Assembly: GCF_963666675.1 (NCBI RefSeq)
Contig: NZ_OY762929.1
Location: forward strand, 2,356,001-2,420,000
Direction: 5' to 3'
Length of the DNA stretch: 64,000 bases
Source of the DNA: an uncultured Desulfobacter sp.
GTDB lineage: Bacteria; Desulfobacterota; Desulfobacteria; Desulfobacterales; Desulfobacteraceae
A model generated the notes under the pieces. The model ran no database searches and was not told the origin of the DNA. It was given only the letters and a program-made list of their open reading frames with translations. Shown one piece after another: positions 42,352-52,666 of the stretch (its first letter is position 1; every line of letters starts with the position of its first letter). Position numbers and translations under genes: made by a program.

Positions 42352-45300
42352 ATGCATGCATTATCTGCCTGGTTCACCAGGAATCCCGTGGCTGCCAACC
42401 TGTTGATGATCCTTGTGCTCATCGCAGGTATTTTCACCTTGTTTTCCATTCGCATTGAAGGGTTTCCCGCCCTGCCTGTGAACAGTATCACCGTGCAGAC
42501 CGCCTATCCCGGCGCCAGTGCCGAACAGGTGGACCGGGGCGTTTCCCGGAAAATTGAAAATGCCCTGGAAGGCATGCCCGGTGTAAAAAAAATTTCATCC
42601 ACATCCTATGAAGGCCTGTCCACGGTCAGCATCCGCAAAACACCCAAATTTGATATGGACCGGTTCCAAAATGAGATCCAGTCCCGGGTGGACAGCATCT
42701 ACAATCTGCCGGACCGGGCCGAGCGCCCGGTGGTTTCCAGGGATGAGTTTAATGTCATGGGCCTGATCGTTCAGGTGTATGGGGATACTGACGAAATCAC
42801 CTTGCAGCAGACGGCAAGGCAGGTCAAAGAGGAACTGCTTTCCCATCCCATGCTGACCCGCATAGAGGTGTTTGGTCAAAAACCCTATGAAATCCGCATT
42901 GAAGTGGATATGGACAAGCTTCGCTCCTACGGCATCACCCTGGAAGAGGTGGCATCCGCCGTTAACCAGGCCTCCCTGGATTACGCCACCGGCACCATTG
43001 AAAGCAAAAGCGGCAAGGTGGTGATCCGGGCGGATCAAAAAGCGTTCTCCTTTGAGGAGTTTTCCAATATCGGTGTGCGTACCTTAAGCAACGGCACACA
43101 GCTTCTGGTAAAAGACATTGCAACGGTTGTGGACGGGTTTGAAACAGAACCTTTTTTTGCACGGTTCCAGGGCAAGCCGTCCGTGGGCATGCTGATCTAC
43201 ACAGGACAGAAGGGCGATCTTATGGCCGTGAACAAGGCGGCCCGGGATGTAATTGAAAAAATCCGTTCGGGTCTGCCCAAGGGCATTAAGATCGACATCT
43301 GGGCGGAGCAGGCCACCTACATGAAGGACCGGCTCAAACTTCTGGCCTCCAATGCCTGGCAGGGACTGTTAATTGTGTTTGTGCTGCTGGCCTTGTTTCT
43401 CAATGTTAAACTTGCGGTGTGGGTGGCCATGGGTATTCCCATCTCCCTGGCAGGGGCTTTGTCCCTTATGGGCGAACGGTTTTTGAACTACTCTTTAAAC
43501 GATATCACCACATTCGGCATGATCATTGTGCTGGGCATCCTGGTGGATGACGCCATTGTGGTGGGCGAAAGCGTGTTTGATGCCAGAAGGCAGAACCCTG
43601 ATCCGGTCGCAGGCACCATTGAAGGGGTGCACCGGGTCTCCACCGCCACGGTGTTTGGCTGTTTTACCACGGTGGCGGCCTTTTATCCCCTGCTGCTCAT
43701 TGAAAATGAAATCGGCAAACTGTTTGCCAGTTTCTCTGTGGTGGTGATCATCTCGGTCATTGCCTCCATGCTGGAAAGCAAGCTTGTGCTGCCGGCTCAC
43801 CTGGCTGCCATCTCCATGAACCAGGACGCACCAGGTACACAAAAATCCAAAGGGGTTGTACACAGGGTGTGGGCCGTTGTGCAGAAAAAAGCATCAGGCC
43901 TGATGGATTTTGCCAACACCCGCATTTACCAACCAATGCTTAAAACCACCCTTAACCACCGCTATGCCACCCTGGTATTCCTTGTCACGGTTGCCGTGTG
44001 CGGCATCGGCCTGATATTCAACGGCTGGATTAGAACGGTTTTTTTTCCGCAGGTGCCTGGCCAGATCATCACCGTGACCCTGAAAACCCGTTCCGGTTCC
44101 CCGTCTGATCTGACGGCTGACCATATCTCCTTTATTGAAAAACAGGCCCAGGCGCTCAATAAAGAGGCCATGGCTGAATTGAACACGGAACAACCACCCA
44201 TTGCCCGGATCATGACGGCGGTTACAGGCTCCAACAATGCAGAAATTTACGCGGAACTGCAGCCGGAAAGCCAAAGACAGCTTGACACCCTGGAGACCTT
44301 GAAGCGCTGGCGCAAACGGGTGGGCACCCTGGAAGGGGTGGAAACGCTGACCTTCAGCGGATCATTTGAAACAGGCGGCGGATTTGTGCTTGAGCTTGGG
44401 GCGCGGGATTCTGCCGTGCTCACGGATGCGGTGGCCCGGTTTGAGGCCGACTTTGCCAAGATCAAGGGTGTCCATGATATCCGGGACGACCTGGACCAGG
44501 GCAACCCAAGGCTTCGGCTGCATCTCAAGCCCGAAGCCAGGCATATGGGCCTTACCACCGCAGACCTTGCCGGCCAGATCGGAAACGCCTTTGGGGGCCT
44601 TGAAATCCAGCGCATCCAGCGGGGCACCGAAGAGGTCAAGGTAAAGATCAGATACAGGGAAGATCGGTGCCAATATATCCGGGATCTTTTTTCCACCCGG
44701 ATACGCACCCGGAACGGGCAATGGGTTCCGCTCTCCCTGGTGGCCGACATTGAATCCGGGTATGTGCCGGCAGCCATTGTGCGCCAGGATAAAAAGCGGG
44801 TGGCCCAGGTCGAGGCAAATCTGGATAAAGAAGTTATCAGCGCCGAAGAGGCCATGAAGCTCATCAAAAAGGATATCATCCCCCGGTTGCAGCAGCTTTA
44901 TCCCCAGCTGACCATTAAAGCGGCCGGCGAACTTGAGGACATGGGAGAGATGAAAGGGGGCATGATCCGGGCCCTTGCCATGATCCTTATCCTGATCTAC
45001 GCCCTTTTGGCTGTGCCCTTGAAATCATACTGGCAGCCCCTTGTGATCATGTCTGTCATTCCATTCGGGTTTGTGGGTGCCGTGGTCGGGCACTGGGTCA
45101 TGGGGTTTGATTTAAGTGTGCTCTCGTTTTTCGGCATGCTGGCGGTCACGGGGGTCGTGGTCAATGACAGCCTGGTGCTGTTATCCAGGTTTAATGATGT
45201 AACACCGGATTTTCCAGACTGTTTTAAGGCATTGATGAACGCAGGAAACAGCCGGTTTCGGGCCATCGTCTTAACCACCCTGACCACGGTGTGCGGACTT

Positions 45301-45507
45301 ATGCCCCTGCTGTCCGAAACATCGGAGCAGGCCCAGTACCTGATCCCGGCTGCCATATCCCTGGCCTTTGGGGAGTTGTTTGCCACCCCTGTTACCCTGT
45401 TCATTGTCCCGGTGCTGATCCACATCGGGCATGACGCAAAAAAAGCGGCTGGAAAAGCAAAAGGTTTTGTTTCCTTGGCCCCGGCTGCAAAAATAAATAA
45501 CCAATAG
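42352..45507 (+). CDS. RND-family efflux pump
   Basis: 1051 aa inner-membrane transporter with twelve helices and two large periplasmic loops. Motifs are WFTRNPVAANLLMILVLIAG at the N-terminus, AYPGASAEQVDRGVSRKIE, IVLGILVDDAIVVGESVFDA (two proton-relay Asp in TM4) and VTGVVVNDSLVLLSRFND in TM10. The second-half relay Lys/Thr region is of the type found in AcrB-like pumps of marine bacteria. It works with the two preceding gene products. Substrates may be drugs, lipids or solvents. Confidence 0.93.
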   Translation: MHALSAWFTRNPVAANLLMILVLIAGIFTLFSIRIEGFPALPVNSITVQTAYPGASAEQVDRGVSRKIENALEGMPGVKKISSTSYEGLSTVSIRKTPKFDMDRFQNEIQSRVDSIYNLPDRAERPVVSRDEFNVMGLIVQVYGDTDEITLQQTARQVKEELLSHPMLTRIEVFGQKPYEIRIEVDMDKLRSYGITLEEVASAVNQASLDYATGTIESKSGKVVIRADQKAFSFEEFSNIGVRTLSNGTQLLVKDIATVVDGFETEPFFARFQGKPSVGMLIYTGQKGDLMAVNKAARDVIEKIRSGLPKGIKIDIWAEQATYMKDRLKLLASNAWQGLLIVFVLLALFLNVKLAVWVAMGIPISLAGALSLMGERFLNYSLNDITTFGMIIVLGILVDDAIVVGESVFDARRQNPDPVAGTIEGVHRVSTATVFGCFTTVAAFYPLLLIENEIGKLFASFSVVVIISVIASMLESKLVLPAHLAAISMNQDAPGTQKSKGVVHRVWAVVQKKASGLMDFANTRIYQPMLKTTLNHRYATLVFLVTVAVCGIGLIFNGWIRTVFFPQVPGQIITVTLKTRSGSPSDLTADHISFIEKQAQALNKEAMAELNTEQPPIARIMTAVTGSNNAEIYAELQPESQRQLDTLETLKRWRKRVGTLEGVETLTFSGSFETGGGFVLELGARDSAVLTDAVARFEADFAKIKGVHDIRDDLDQGNPRLRLHLKPEARHMGLTTADLAGQIGNAFGGLEIQRIQRGTEEVKVKIRYREDRCQYIRDLFSTRIRTRNGQWVPLSLVADIESGYVPAAIVRQDKKRVAQVEANLDKEVISAEEAMKLIKKDIIPRLQQLYPQLTIKAAGELEDMGEMKGGMIRALAMILILIYALLAVPLKSYWQPLVIMSVIPFGFVGAVVGHWVMGFDLSVLSFFGMLAVTGVVVNDSLVLLSRFNDVTPDFPDCFKALMNAGNSRFRAIVLTTLTTVCGLMPLLSETSEQAQYLIPAAISLAFGELFATPVTLFIVPVLIHIGHDAKKAAGKAKGFVSLAPAAKINNQ

Positions 45508-45520
45508 GACAAGAAAGACC

Positions 45521-46414
45521 ATGAATACGTCAATATATGCCCGATCATTTAACCGGAAAAAAAAGTTGTTTTTTTACGCCCTTGTACTTTTTTCAGCAGC
45601 TGCGTTCTGCATTTTGGGCTCATCTTTGGCCGCTGCCGGGCAACTGCAAAGCATCACCTGCAAATACAACCTGAAACTTAAAGATGAAAAGATCGGCGAG
45701 GTTGTCATGACCCGGTCACCGTCAAAAAAGTCTGAGGTGGATCTGATACAGATTGAAACCGTCACAAGTGTAAAAGTGAAAGGATTCTGGGGAACCTGGG
45801 CCCTTGAAGAAAAAAGCGTGGTAGAGAAAAATCATGCAGGGGTGGTCAGCTTTGACCATAGGATCATAGAAAACAAAGAAAAATGGCATTTGTTCGGCAA
45901 GCAGTTCGACCAGGCGCTGTGGTGCAGCGCCCGCAAAGTCATGACAAAAAAAGAGCTGGATCAAAAAGAAGTTGTGGATCTTGCCGCATTTGTTGCGGCT
46001 CAAACAGTTCCCTATGCAGATAAAGCATTCCTGGTCATGGACCTGCTTTCGGGCAGCGATGATGAGCAAGGGGATATATCCGTACCCCTGGACCGGTTTG
46101 ACACCACGGCAACCACATTGCCCTGCTGCCTGGTTAAACTGCCGCCCCAAAAGCAGACAACCCTTAGAATCCTGGACACCTCCGGACTTCAAATCACCAC
46201 TGCAGCCGTAACTGCCGGAAAAGACCAACAAGTCACCCTGGCAAACACACAGTTCTACTGCCGAAGTTTTGATGTCAAAACAAAACAGAGCCGGTCAACC
46301 TATCTGATTGCCCAGGATTGCCTGGGCACCTTCACTGTCAGGGAACAAGGAGAGGATGAAAACGGCCCCTTTGAGTACATGTTGACTGAATACCAGAAAA
46401 ACAGTAAACCCTAG
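45521..46414 (+). CDS. Exported hypothetical protein of RND operon
   Basis: 297 aa. A long basic N-terminus (ARSFNRKKKLFFYAL) is followed by one hydrophobic stretch (about residues 17-40, ending SLAAAG), so it is a signal peptide or anchor. The rest is beta-rich (YNLKLKDEKIGEVVM, GFWGTWALEEKSVVEKNHAG, CRSFDVKTKQSRSTYLIA) and recalls DUF3108/DUF6134-like periplasmic proteins, without certainty. It starts 13 bp after the pump stop, so it is the fourth gene of the operon. A role in handling the pump's substrate in the envelope is possible. Confidence 0.7.
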   Translation: MNTSIYARSFNRKKKLFFYALVLFSAAAFCILGSSLAAAGQLQSITCKYNLKLKDEKIGEVVMTRSPSKKSEVDLIQIETVTSVKVKGFWGTWALEEKSVVEKNHAGVVSFDHRIIENKEKWHLFGKQFDQALWCSARKVMTKKELDQKEVVDLAAFVAAQTVPYADKAFLVMDLLSGSDDEQGDISVPLDRFDTTATTLPCCLVKLPPQKQTTLRILDTSGLQITTAAVTAGKDQQVTLANTQFYCRSFDVKTKQSRSTYLIAQDCLGTFTVREQGEDENGPFEYMLTEYQKNSKP

Positions 46415-46613
46415 GACCGGAATTTACTTAAAACCTAAAAGTTGCAGTGATATTTTGAAAGACGTTCAAATTCAATGAGTTATTAAGCTTTCGAACTCAC
46501 CAGCTTTTTGATAAACGATCAACAAATACACTGTGTTGCTATGAGCTTGCATTTTTTAGGTAAAAAGTGAAAGCTAACATGTTTTGGTTGACAGAATCGC
46601 GGGCGGCTTAGTA

Positions 46614-46955
46614 TTAGATCCTTTTTACGTTCAACGTCGTGACGCCGGGACAAGGAAAAGGGGGTATGAATACACGGATCAAAGCGGTTTCGGCGCGATG
46701 AAAATCGAAATTTCGATAAAAGAAATCAATCATATGGTCATTGAGATCGACAAAAGCATCATATTTTAACTTAGCTCGGGCTTTGCTCAAATTGCCTTTA
46801 TAAATGACACGTTTAGCAACCTCATGGTGAAAAAGCGCTTTATAAAAATTATCCAGTTCAGCCTGATATGAACTATTGTTCATGTTCAAAAGAAAAAAAA
46901 TGAGTCTCTGAAAAGATAGCAGACGGTTTCTTGTAAAATCGTTTTTAGTGACGAA
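46614..46955 (-). pseudogene. IS4-family transposase remnant
   Basis: The minus strand reads NDFTRNRLLSFQRLIFFLLN, then NMNNSSYQAELDNFYKALFH and KGNLSKARAKLKYDAFVDLN, the N-terminal DNA-binding region of IS4-type transposases. The catalytic DDE core is absent: the frame ends at 46614 soon after AETALIRVF. No terminal repeats were found. It is the first relic of a five-part degraded block. Confidence 0.75.
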
Positions 46956-47624
46956 AGGCTTGAACGGTCATCATTTTCCGGATTTGTTTCATGTAATGTA
47001 CGAAATCAGCCGGGGAACTGGAGCACCACTCTCTGCAAAAATACGGAAAGCTGAAAAAGAACATGAAAACAGTAAGAAGAAAGTCCTTGATGCGCAGAAA
47101 AACAAGGACAACTATAAAAATCTTGAAAAACGACCTGTTGGTAGACCTCTTGATTTTGACAAGAAAATCCTTCGCTGTTTCAAAAAAGAACAAGAAGCAA
47201 AGGTGGCTCTGGATAAAAGTAAGGGAAAACCAGCAAACCGTCACAAAAGCAAGAAAACAAATCAGCAGAGCCTATCATCCCTACGATCTTCTCACAGGAA
47301 ACAAGCAAGACTCAGGCACAGTTGGCATTCAACTGAAGGAGAGCTTGGATCAAATCCGGGAAGCAGCGGATCACCTGCCGGATCGATGCAAAGATAAAAT
47401 CGAAAAAGCTTGATGTGTAACCGAAAAATGGTATGCACCGGTTGAGTAACCGAAAAATGACGGGTTTGACGGTGATTCATAACTTTTACTTAGAACGGCC
47501 TGATGGAAGGACGGCGGCAGAACGATTTTTTGAAAACAAGCCGATCAACTTGCTTGATTGGCTTGTTAAAAAAATGCCTCTGCCTGCAAGGCCAAGAAGA
47601 AATAAAATTAAAATGGCAAGTTAG
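46956..47624 (+). pseudogene. DUF6399-type transposase remnant, frameshifted
   Basis: The first frame gives GHHFPDLFHVMYEISRGTGA and a charged helical part to about 47214. The next frame continues KARKQISRAYHPYDLLTGNK to the stop at 47413. A third frame (47433-47624) gives LTVIHNFYLERPDGRTAAER, FFENKPINLLDWLVKKM and PLPARPRRNK. Joined, these match the C-terminal half of transposases carrying the DUF6399 region as I know them. At least two frame breaks make it non-functional. Confidence 0.75.
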
Positions 47625-47628
47625 GTAT

Positions 47629-47653
47629 AATGGCCGATCTTATGATCAAGCCC
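47629..47653 (+). repeat. MITE-like element, right-end fragment
   Basis: AATGGCCGATCTTATGATCAAGCCC matches the right terminal repeat of the 38775-38887 element. The left half is absent. Confidence 0.75.
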
Positions 47654-47679
47654 GGTTTCAGGTACAACAGGCAATGACC

Positions 47680-48044
47680 CGGGTCATGGAACAGATGACA
47701 CATATGACCACAGCGCCGGGGATGAGGCCTTAAGGCATGCGGCATGCACCCTTGAACTCTCTTTAAGAAACAGCGATATTCCCTGTAGATTCGGAGGGGA
47801 GGGGTTTGCCGTTATTCTGCCCAATACCCTGATCGAGGACTGTCGCATGATCTGTAACCGGTTCAGGCTGGAATTGGAGAAAAACTGTGCGGTGTGGAAA
47901 GATCAGCGCATTTATGTTACGGTGAGTATTGGTATTACAAGCTTTTCCCGGCAGACGCCGGTTGACGGCACCGCCTTGAATGATGCCGCAGACAAGGCGC
48001 TGTACCAAGCGAAACGAGAGGGACGCAACCGGGTCTGCGGATAG
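47680..48044 (+). pseudogene. Diguanylate cyclase GGDEF remnant
   Basis: One frame, reliable from about 47715, reads GDEALRHAACTLELSLRNSD, CRFGGEGFAVILPNTLIEDC, VTVSIGITSF and NDAADKALYQAKREGRNRV. This is the C-terminal two thirds of a GGDEF domain. The active loop is GGEGF in place of GG(D/E)EF, losing the second acidic residue. The N-terminal part and any sensor are missing, and the piece begins just after the MITE fragment. Confidence 0.85.
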
Positions 48045-48080
48045 TGTGCTGTGGCAGATTAATTTTTGAGCATGGGCCTT

Positions 48081-49982
48081 TTATACCTTAAAATTTGTGA
48101 TTAGGCTGCTAAGGGTTTCTGCCAGCCTGGAAAGCTCTGTTGAGCTCTCATTCACCCCTGCATTTCCCCGGCGTATCTCATTGGCGGATTTGTTTACATG
48201 GGCAATATCCCTGCAGACGTCATTGGAAACCTCGGAGATTTGATTGACATTTTCATTGACCTGCTGGACACCGTTGGCGGCCTGGGTCATATTATTTGTT
48301 ATTTCCTGGGTCGTGGCTGTCTGTTCTTCTATGGCAGACGTTGCCGCCGTAACAATCTCGTTGATTTCATTAATAACTTGGACAATGGATTCAATGGACT
48401 CAATGGATTCTTTGGTGGTTGTCTGCACCCCGGATATTTTTTCGGTAATGTCATTGGTGGCTTCTGCCGTTAGCTGGGCCAGTTCCTTTATCTCTGCGGC
48501 CACTACGGCAAAGCCTTTGCCGGCATCCCCGGCCCTTGCAGCTTCTATGGTGGCATTCAGGGCAAGCAGATTGGTTTGGGCCGAAATGTCAGAGATCGTC
48601 TCTGTTACTTTACTGATTTCAGAAGCTGCCTTGCCGAGATGATCCACCTTTTCTGAAACCACCCGGGCCTCCTGGACAGCCAGGGATGTTGTTTCGCTGC
48701 CTTTGACCGTATTTTGTGATATCTCATTAATGGTGGTTGTCATCTCTTCTGCTGCAGATACAATCATCTGGATACTGGCAGAGGTTTGTTCTGCTGCCGC
48801 GGCAATACCATTAATACTGGCGTTCAATTCCTCGGTGGCAGAAGAAACGCTGTCTGATTTTTCGGCCGTCATCTGTGTATTTGAAGAGATTTGGTTTGAA
48901 ACCGTTGATAATTCGGTGGCTGAGGATGTCAACGTATTTGTACCGTTTGTGATTTCATTTATCATTTGCCGCAGATTGACAGACATGTCATTCAATGCGT
49001 TACCCAAGATCCCAATTTCATTTTTTTGATCAATGTCAAGCAAATGGGTTAAATCACCTTTTGATACCTCTTTAGCAAACGACACGGATAACGCAATTGG
49101 ATCAACCAGCCGTTTTATGATGAAAAATGCGAAAAACAAATTGGCGATGACAGCTGTAATCAGGATCGATAAAATCCCTTTTGCAGCACTTTTTTCATGG
49201 GAAATCGCTTCATTAGTAGATTTTTCGGTAAATTTTTCCACATCCATTAAAAAAGCTTGCAGTTTCCGGTCCAGCTCTTCCTCTTCTTTCTCAATTTCAG
49301 CAATTAAATTGCCAATCTCATGTTGATGGCCTTGATCAATCTCTTTGAATATATGTGCCACATGTTTGTCAAAATCACCGTGTTCTTGTTCAATTTCCTT
49401 TAATGTATTTAAAATCAATTCAAATTTTTGCCTATGATCAGGGCGGCCGGCATTTTCAAGGCTGTCCTCGGCCATATGCTCCCCTTTCTTTATCTCTTGA
49501 TCAACGATTTGAGCTAGTCTAAGAAATTGTTTTATTGCGTGTTCGTATGCACTATCATTGTTTTCAAGGGACAGCCTCAAGGCACGTTCCAGCCAAATGG
49601 CCTGCTCAAGCTGGTGGGTTTCGATGAGTGTAATGATTTCCGTCAAAGGGATATCCTGGTGGGCAATTTCAACAAGCTCTTTCCTGATATTTTTCATGGA
49701 ATAGATACCGTACAATCCCACGCTCAATGCGGATAAAAGAACCAAGCCGGTCAGCAGGTAAAGGTTTGTCCTGACCTTAAGGTTGCCCAAAAACTGCTTC
49801 CCCTTGGCTGTTGCCAAAAAAACAGAAACCAATAGGATGACAATTGCGCCTGTGACACTGATATACAAATGAACCGGAGAGGTGGAATCGATAGGCGGAA
49901 CAGTTGATGCGAAAATCTCAATACTTGGACAAAAAAGGATAATTTGAGACAACAATACGAATTTTAATAAACGATATTTCAT
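48081..49982 (-). CDS. Methyl-accepting chemotaxis protein
   Basis: 633 aa. There are hydrophobic segments at about residues 7-25, 40-57 and 73-94, then a helical sensor region of about 185 residues rich in Glu and His (ERALRLSLENNDSAYEHAIK, EIEQEHGDFDKHVAHIF). A further TM follows near 284-303, then HAMP (KRLVDPIALSVSFAKEVSKG) and the signalling domain with an intact tip (AQTNLLALNATIEAARAGDA, GKGFAVVAAEIKELA). The extra N-terminal membrane segments are unusual for a chemoreceptor. It is transcribed alone. The IS66-family element lies 172 bp upstream of its start. Confidence 0.92.
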   Translation of the reverse strand: MKYRLLKFVLLSQIILFCPSIEIFASTVPPIDSTSPVHLYISVTGAIVILLVSVFLATAKGKQFLGNLKVRTNLYLLTGLVLLSALSVGLYGIYSMKNIRKELVEIAHQDIPLTEIITLIETHQLEQAIWLERALRLSLENNDSAYEHAIKQFLRLAQIVDQEIKKGEHMAEDSLENAGRPDHRQKFELILNTLKEIEQEHGDFDKHVAHIFKEIDQGHQHEIGNLIAEIEKEEEELDRKLQAFLMDVEKFTEKSTNEAISHEKSAAKGILSILITAVIANLFFAFFIIKRLVDPIALSVSFAKEVSKGDLTHLLDIDQKNEIGILGNALNDMSVNLRQMINEITNGTNTLTSSATELSTVSNQISSNTQMTAEKSDSVSSATEELNASINGIAAAAEQTSASIQMIVSAAEEMTTTINEISQNTVKGSETTSLAVQEARVVSEKVDHLGKAASEISKVTETISDISAQTNLLALNATIEAARAGDAGKGFAVVAAEIKELAQLTAEATNDITEKISGVQTTTKESIESIESIVQVINEINEIVTAATSAIEEQTATTQEITNNMTQAANGVQQVNENVNQISEVSNDVCRDIAHVNKSANEIRRGNAGVNESSTELSRLAETLSSLITNFKV

Positions 49983-50303
49983 TTTTTTCTCCCCTTACTA
50001 TATTAAATTGTATTTATTATCTGGTGGAAATCCATGACCGCCCAGCATAAGAAGTGTGGGCTAACTTATCTATATTTAAAAATATATATTGCCTAACGAA
50101 TTAAAATATTAACTGTCGAGTACAAAGCGAGGGACTTTTAGCCCCAGATAAATGTGTCCTTTCGGCAAGCCTGTGTAAATCAAAAAAATTAAGATAACAT
50201 TCAAAACAGACCCGATCCAAAAAAACAGTGTGTAAGGCGATGAGGGATAGTTTGCAGTGCAAAAATGTGTCTCAAAACATACTGGATTGGCTAAAAGGTC
50301 GTT

Positions 50304-51866
50304 TTACAGATTATCAGCTGTTTCCCCTGATTTTTTAGCGATTGTGTTTTCAAATGACCACGGCAACCAGTCAGAAGGGTTTTGGAAGATCTCGGAAGAG
50401 TGCTTCTGTAGTGCGGTCAGGTATTCAAAGGGATTTATATTTTGCAGGTTGCAGGTATGTATCAGGCTCATGAACAGGTCGCCAATATAGGCACCGTGTT
50501 CGGTTTTATAAAATAATGAATTTTTTCGGTGCAGAATCGACTTTTTCAGCAATTGTTCGCAAAGATTATTATCCAGCGGTGCTCCAGGGATCTCCAGGAA
50601 ACGGGTCAATTCCTGCCAGTGATTCAACATATATGATATGGCCTTGCCCAGACTGGAGTTGGGTTCTACTTCTTTGTTTTCAAACTTGTCTTCCAGCCAT
50701 ACTTTAAGCGCCCGCATCAGTGGACCGCTGTGGGTTTGATGATATTGAAGGCGTTGAGCATCGTCCAGGCCTTGCTCCCTTACCTTATGATCGTGCTCAT
50801 AAATTTTAGCCACTGTATCAATTACATGGTCACACTCCTCAGGGAAATCGTCCATGACGTCGACAAAGTTACGGCGTCCATGCACGAGACAATTGCATAA
50901 TATCGATTCAAAACCTTTTGGCAGATTCCTGGACAGAGCATCACACATCTGTATTGGCCGATCTTCTCTGGATCCCCGTTCTTTCAGAACCCTGGATAAA
51001 TTTTCTCCAGCATGATTGTGGCCGGTAAAAAACAGGGCAATCTTTCCTACGTCACATTCTGACAGGATTCCGGAAGTGAACATCCCTTTTCGCTTGGCTG
51101 CCTTGTCTGTTTCTTTTATCAAGGATAAAATTTTCATTGTCGTGTCGTCATTGTACAACACCTTGCCTTGTGCAGCCTGACGGACTAACTCTGTATATAC
51201 CGGATGAATCTTGTCTGCTACGCTTTCGATGATTTCCCATTGGGTCGATGGGGGCAGCGGCATCCCCAGGCTAGCCTGAAGTTTGCCCAAGCGGTATAAA
51301 GGGACTCCGCTGCCATATTTTAGAAGGGCCAGCATGGCACCGGATTTGGCATCATATTTTTCTTTGCCCACATTGTCGGGCGCCTGGGCAGTAAAAATCT
51401 GCCCACAAAGGTTACACCGCAATCTCTGCAGTTCATATACTGTCGCCTGGAAGGGAGCACCGCCTGTTATCCGGACGATCTTGGCAGGTGGTTTTTCACC
51501 ATACAATTTACCTTTTTCACAGGCAGGGCAATCATTACCTGACTTAAGGCTTTGATGACAGATCTTGATCTTCTTGGCACCTTTATAGGCGTTTGCACCA
51601 TTTTTGCCGTGACCTTTTTTCTTCTTTTTTCGTTTCGGCCGGTTCTGCGGATTCGACGTTTTCTTCTTTTCGGTCTTATCGCCGAATACCATTTTTAATA
51701 ACCGTTTAATGGATGCTGCTTTTTCATTGGACAACGTATTCAAATAAGCAACGGTTTCAACCAATGCTTTGATCAACTCATAATCGCCGTCCTGCAGTTC
51801 ATTTGATCTTACCCGCTCAAGGAGCGCGTCAAGTTCGTCCTGCTTTATGTCCATCGTTTTTGACAT
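50304..51866 (-). CDS. tnpC: IS66 transposase (TnpC)
   Basis: 520 aa. An N-terminal leucine-zipper-like part (DELDALLERVRSNELQDGDY) is followed by a basic KKKTSNPQNRPKRKKKKKGH linker, a zinc-binding region (CPACEKGKLYGE ... LRCNLCGQIF) and the DDE domain (LYNDDTTMKIL, ILCNCLVHGRRNFVD, GAPLDNNLCEQLLKKSILHR). It ends with the IS66 C-terminal domain (HRKNSLFYKTEHGAYIGDLF). Full length with no break seen. It catalyses transposition of the surrounding element. Confidence 0.96.
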   Translation of the reverse strand: MSKTMDIKQDELDALLERVRSNELQDGDYELIKALVETVAYLNTLSNEKAASIKRLLKMVFGDKTEKKKTSNPQNRPKRKKKKKGHGKNGANAYKGAKKIKICHQSLKSGNDCPACEKGKLYGEKPPAKIVRITGGAPFQATVYELQRLRCNLCGQIFTAQAPDNVGKEKYDAKSGAMLALLKYGSGVPLYRLGKLQASLGMPLPPSTQWEIIESVADKIHPVYTELVRQAAQGKVLYNDDTTMKILSLIKETDKAAKRKGMFTSGILSECDVGKIALFFTGHNHAGENLSRVLKERGSREDRPIQMCDALSRNLPKGFESILCNCLVHGRRNFVDVMDDFPEECDHVIDTVAKIYEHDHKVREQGLDDAQRLQYHQTHSGPLMRALKVWLEDKFENKEVEPNSSLGKAISYMLNHWQELTRFLEIPGAPLDNNLCEQLLKKSILHRKNSLFYKTEHGAYIGDLFMSLIHTCNLQNINPFEYLTALQKHSSEIFQNPSDWLPWSFENTIAKKSGETADNL

Positions 51867-51899
51867 GAAATGTGTGCTATCACATTTAAACTCTAATGT

Positions 51900-52247
51900 C
51901 TAGATTTTTTTCCACAAAAGTACATTATTTTTTTGAGGATTTCCGTTCCATATCAACATCTGTAATTCATGTGCAGCCAATGGGTGAATTTCATCTCCTC
52001 CCTTTTTAGGCCACCATTTAAAACGCCCCTTGCTCAATCTTTTTTGACAAAGCCAGAAGCCCTGGCCATCATATATTAGTATCTTCAGGGCAGTCCCCGG
52101 TTTGTTTCTGAAAACAAAAACATATCCGGAAAAAGGATTTTGTTTTAACACCCTGCGACAAACAGCTGCCAGGCCGTCGATCCCCTTTCGAAAATCAGCA
52201 GGAGTTACCGCCAGCATTATCCGCATTTGCGGTGTGATTTGGATCAT
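51900..52247 (-). CDS. tnpB: IS66 accessory protein TnpB
   Basis: 115 aa, full length IS66 Orf2. The signature is clear: RIMLAVTPADFRKGIDGLAA, FSGYVFVFRNKPGTALKILIYDGQGFWL and CQKRLSKGRFKWWP. It is required for IS66 transposition though its biochemical role is unclear. Its start overlaps the tnpA stop by 4 bp. Confidence 0.95.
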   Translation of the reverse strand: MIQITPQMRIMLAVTPADFRKGIDGLAAVCRRVLKQNPFSGYVFVFRNKPGTALKILIYDGQGFWLCQKRLSKGRFKWWPKKGGDEIHPLAAHELQMLIWNGNPQKNNVLLWKKI

Positions 52248-52666
52248 GGAACACCAGCCAGTAAATATTTACCAAGGCTGATCACTGCCGGGTCTGCACG
52301 ACCTTTAAAACACATACGCATCTTAAAACCGGCCTGATTCTCCATTTCTATTATACAGTTGGTATCTTCCGGCGCTGGAGTGATCTCTATAAACAGGGGG
52401 GAGTCATCGTCTTCTTCAGGAGAATCGACTGTAGTACAATGAATGGCATTATAAATTTTTTGTTTTAATGTGGTATGATTAAGCCGTAAACTGTGGGCAA
52501 TCTTATTTATGCTCAGCCCTTGAGCATGGTGAAGGTCTGCTGCCGCCTGCCATAAATTATCCGGTATTCTTGACCTTCCGGTTCTGTTATTTCGCCAGTC
52601 TGCAAAAAGCTGCTGGACTTTTTCTAATGCGATTGATTGTTCTGCTGTCAATAATTGTTTATTCAT
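52244..52666 (-). CDS. tnpA: IS66 accessory protein TnpA-like
   Basis: 140 aa from the ATG at 52666, which has GGAGG 5 bp upstream. A helix-turn-helix (DLHHAQGLSINKIAHSLRLN) sits in the middle, and a C-terminal beta part (EMENQAGFKMRMCFKG) resembles IS66 Orf1 proteins. It is the first gene of the tnpABC operon and likely binds the element's ends or regulates transposition. Confidence 0.85.
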   Translation of the reverse strand: MNKQLLTAEQSIALEKVQQLFADWRNNRTGRSRIPDNLWQAAADLHHAQGLSINKIAHSLRLNHTTLKQKIYNAIHCTTVDSPEEDDDSPLFIEITPAPEDTNCIIEMENQAGFKMRMCFKGRADPAVISLGKYLLAGVP

